Below, piece after piece: positions 48,907 through 51,007 of a stretch of 51,007 bases of DNA. Source of the DNA: Anaerolineaceae bacterium UBA6105 (lineage in GTDB: Bacteria > Chloroflexota > Anaerolineae > Anaerolineales > Anaerolineaceae); the NCBI GenBank assembly GCA_002423495.1, contig DIWN01000054.1, forward strand, positions 1 through 51,007, read 5' to 3'. Position 1 is the first letter of the stretch. Each line of letters opens with the position of its first letter. A program made the translations under genes and the position numbers. The notes beneath the pieces were generated by a model, which searched no databases, had not been told where the DNA came from, and was given only the letters and a program-made list of their open reading frames with translations.

Positions 48907-51007
48907 TGAGCAGCCCCTCCAGCAAAGCCAGAGATTCCCGCTTGCTACCGTAACCCTCCTCACCAAAAGGACCAACACAGGCAGGGCAGCCATCTTCACA
49001 GGGGCAATCCCGGATCATTTCAACAGCCCTTGCCAGCCAGAAGCGATGGTCTTCGAAGAGTTGATTGGAGAGCCCCACGCCTCCTGGAATTGTGTCGTAA
49101 ACCAGGATGGCTGGTTGACCATCATTGAGGATTGATTTGGGCTCAGATAGCATGGCAATATCAGCATCGTCACACATGATAAGCAAGGGGGCAATGTTGC
49201 GCAGGGCGTGACGCGCGCCGGCCATGCCCGAGATAACCCGCACACGGGTTTCAACGATCGCGTGGCAACGGTGGCACAGGGTGACGAGGTTGCCTGGCGC
49301 GTTAGCCTGCAGCGGATCGGCGAAGGTTTTGAAGGGCTGGATGTGGTGCACGTGAAGTTCGGCAGGGGCGAAACTTTGATGGCAGGCGGCACACTTGTTT
49401 TGATCCCGGGTGAGAATTTTTTGCCTGAGGGTAGTCCAGCCTGGACCATAATCGTTTGGATCCGAGTTCCATAAGGCAAGGTCTTTGAGATGGTTCACGA
49501 GACTTTCACTGATGGAAAGCCAGGCGCCTTCGGTTTCCAGTCCGCGGGCAGGCAGATCCAGCGGCAGACGTTCGAGCGTCTCATTGGTTTGCCAGCGAAT
49601 CTTTCTGAAACCCTCCACCCGGATTGAGAGCGAGAGCGGTCCACTGCTGACCGTTGAAGACCCAACAGTTTGGTTGGTGCGTTCCTCAAAGTTTTCAATG
49701 GTTGTTTTGATTGTTGGCAGGGTGAAGTAGTCCGGTCGTGCAGGTTTGAGCTTGCATACACCATTAGCCAGGTCGAGGTCTTCAACCAGGAAAGTTTCTG
49801 CTTCATGCAAATAAACAGCCTGGGGATGGACGAGCCATTCAGCGCTATGGGCGTCCATTTGACCGATCAGGGTGGGTTTATCAGGTCCATCCACCATCAG
49901 GGATACGATCTTTGGGGTAGAGGACCGCAAGGAGATTTCGGCAGAGGGGTAAGCGTCCGCAACCCAATAATGACTATCGTTGCGGTTGAGAACTTCACCG
50001 GAAGTGCTCATGACCTGGAAAATTTCTTTGAGCTTTACAGGATCAATCGAGCCAAAATTTTCGTCAGGCGCAAAGGGTAGCTCAAAAGTCGCGCAGCGCA
50101 AGTGCTGAAAGAGGATGAGAAGATTGTTGGGATCCACAAGCGCTTTTTCAGGAGAATTGCTCAGATATTCTGGATGATTCGCAAGATATTGGTCCATGGC
50201 GTCGTTCGTGGCGACCAGGAGAGCGAGTGAATCCTGCTGCTTCCTGCCGGCACGGCCTGCCCTCTGGAGGGTGGTAGCAATTGAGCCGGGGTAGCCAACC
50301 AGGATAACTGACTCAAGCTCACCAATGTCAATACCAAGTTCGAGCGCTGAGGTGGCAACCACCAGGCGAATGCTGCCATTCTTGAAGCCCTGCTCGATCT
50401 CGCGGCGATCGCTCTTGAGATAACCGCTGCGATATCCGCGCACGCTTGATCGGGATTGATAAGGTAACTTTTCGAGCAGATACATCAGGAGCATTTCAAC
50501 TGTGCGGCGGGTGCGGGCAAAGAGCAGTGACTGGCGCTTGGCTTCCAACAGCGAAAGTCCGAGATTGACGCTTGTTTGCACACTGGATTTACGCAGACCC
50601 AGTTTTGGATCGATCAAAGGCGGGTTGTATAAGAGGAAGTGCTTCTCACCTTGAGGAGCCCCACTTTGATCAATCAGACTAACGCGGTCATCAATCAGCA
50701 CTTCCGCCAGCTCAACCGGGTTGGCAATTGTGGCTGAAGTCAGGATGAACTTTGGAAAAGCGCCATAGAAAGCCGCAATGCGCTTCAGGCGGCGCAAGAG
50801 GTTGGCAAAATGCGAGCCAAAAATGCCGCGATAGGTGTGCATTTCATCGATGACCACCAGGCTGAGCCCCTGGAAAAAGGGCTGCCAGATCGCGTGGTGG
50901 GGGAGGATGCCCTGATGGAGCATGTCCGGGTTGGTGAGCAGAAATACCGACTGTTTGCGCATCGCTGAGCGCATATGCTGCGGCGTGTCGCCATCAAAAA
51001 TATTGGC
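48899..51007 (-). CDS. mrfA: MrfA/YprA-like DEAD-box helicase with HNH module (N-terminus cut by window)
   Basis: At least 702 aa, running off the right edge; the visible start is ANIFDGDTPQHMR (motif Ib region). Motif II is DEMH, motif III SAT (ILTSATIANP), then a helicase C domain with LFARTRRTVEMLLMYL, VVATSALELGIDIG and QRAGRAGR. Further on an HNH nuclease pattern (plus coordinates about 49258-49415) appears: KCAACHQSF, then HVHHIQPF, then NLVTLCHRCH. The protein ends in a DUF1998-type domain with YDTIPGGVGLSNQLFE and CPCEDGCPACVGP, a four-Cys zinc site. MrfA unwinds 3'-5' in mitomycin repair. The HNH insertion is unusual to my knowledge and suggests an added cutting or DNA-binding step. 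It is coupled to mrfB. Confidence 0.88.
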   Translation of the reverse strand, partial: ANIFDGDTPQHMRSAMRKQSVFLLTNPDMLHQGILPHHAIWQPFFQGLSLVVIDEMHTYRGIFGSHFANLLRRLKRIAAFYGAFPKFILTSATIANPVELAEVLIDDRVSLIDQSGAPQGEKHFLLYNPPLIDPKLGLRKSSVQTSVNLGLSLLEAKRQSLLFARTRRTVEMLLMYLLEKLPYQSRSSVRGYRSGYLKSDRREIEQGFKNGSIRLVVATSALELGIDIGELESVILVGYPGSIATTLQRAGRAGRKQQDSLALLVATNDAMDQYLANHPEYLSNSPEKALVDPNNLLILFQHLRCATFELPFAPDENFGSIDPVKLKEIFQVMSTSGEVLNRNDSHYWVADAYPSAEISLRSSTPKIVSLMVDGPDKPTLIGQMDAHSAEWLVHPQAVYLHEAETFLVEDLDLANGVCKLKPARPDYFTLPTIKTTIENFEERTNQTVGSSTVSSGPLSLSIRVEGFRKIRWQTNETLERLPLDLPARGLETEGAWLSISESLVNHLKDLALWNSDPNDYGPGWTTLRQKILTRDQNKCAACHQSFAPAELHVHHIQPFKTFADPLQANAPGNLVTLCHRCHAIVETRVRVISGMAGARHALRNIAPLLIMCDDADIAMLSEPKSILNDGQPAILVYDTIPGGVGLSNQLFEDHRFWLARAVEMIRDCPCEDGCPACVGPFGEEGYGSKRESLALLEGLLNE

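Overview
The window looks like a chromosomal piece of a Chloroflexota bacterium of the class Anaerolineae. I infer this from protein style (rpoC with a long coiled-coil insertion, lipoproteins with Thr/Pro linkers, filament-type MreB-like protein, YceD, Rex, MrfAB) and from the many short dispersed repeats; no 16S gene is present, so the placement is an inference. Most of the window is ordinary core genome with moderately high GC. Two stretches, about 22.0-23.6 kb and 31.9-37.6 kb, are richer in repeats or AT and look accessory.

Layout. 0-9.7 kb: end of cmk, an orphan membrane histidine kinase, rpoC behind a consensus promoter and a leader hairpin, and gyrA. 9.7-21.9 kb: HD-domain/YdcF-like/binding-protein lipoprotein operon, adenosine-specific kinase, rdgB, yceD, metG, the operon uvrC - 34-aa membrane protein - SagB-type oxidoreductase - nucleosidase, then mutL and a zinc dehydrogenase that carries an in-frame amber codon. 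22.0-26.5 kb: repeats, tRNA-Pro(CGG), a secreted protein, ettA, a 77-bp tandem repeat and a cold-shock gene. 26.2-31.7 kb: DUF1232 protein, GH4 glycosidase, a fused Nfn/GltD-type flavoprotein, a TPR membrane protein and a YfcE-like phosphoesterase. 31.8-37.6 kb: tRNA-Pro(GGG), an AT-rich island of small secreted proteins, repeats, a 5'-nucleotidase-like enzyme and an M28 peptidase. 37.6-43.0 kb: a five-gene operon described below. 43.1-51.0 kb: rex, an MreB-like gene, yebC-ruvC-trmH-ruvA, and mrfB-mrfA.

The most interesting system is the five-gene minus-strand operon at 37.6-43.0 kb. Its genes encode a small two-TM zinc-ribbon protein, a DUF2207-like membrane protein ending in an alternating Cys-Ala tail (seven cysteines), a radical SAM/SPASM enzyme with an N-terminal PqqD-like domain, a paralogue of that enzyme in which all three cluster cysteines are replaced, and a class I methyltransferase. 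The arrangement suggests a peptide-tail maturation system: an active maturase, a catalytically dead partner, and a membrane-anchored Cys-repeat substrate. It is transcribed divergently from the redox sensor rex. The function is inferred, not shown.

Other points: an HNH nuclease module inside the MrfA-type helicase, an MreB homologue that has lost catalytic residues, the amber-interrupted dehydrogenase, and two 34-codon genes. Recurring extended -10 boxes (TGnTATAAT) lie very near start codons or tRNA 5' ends.
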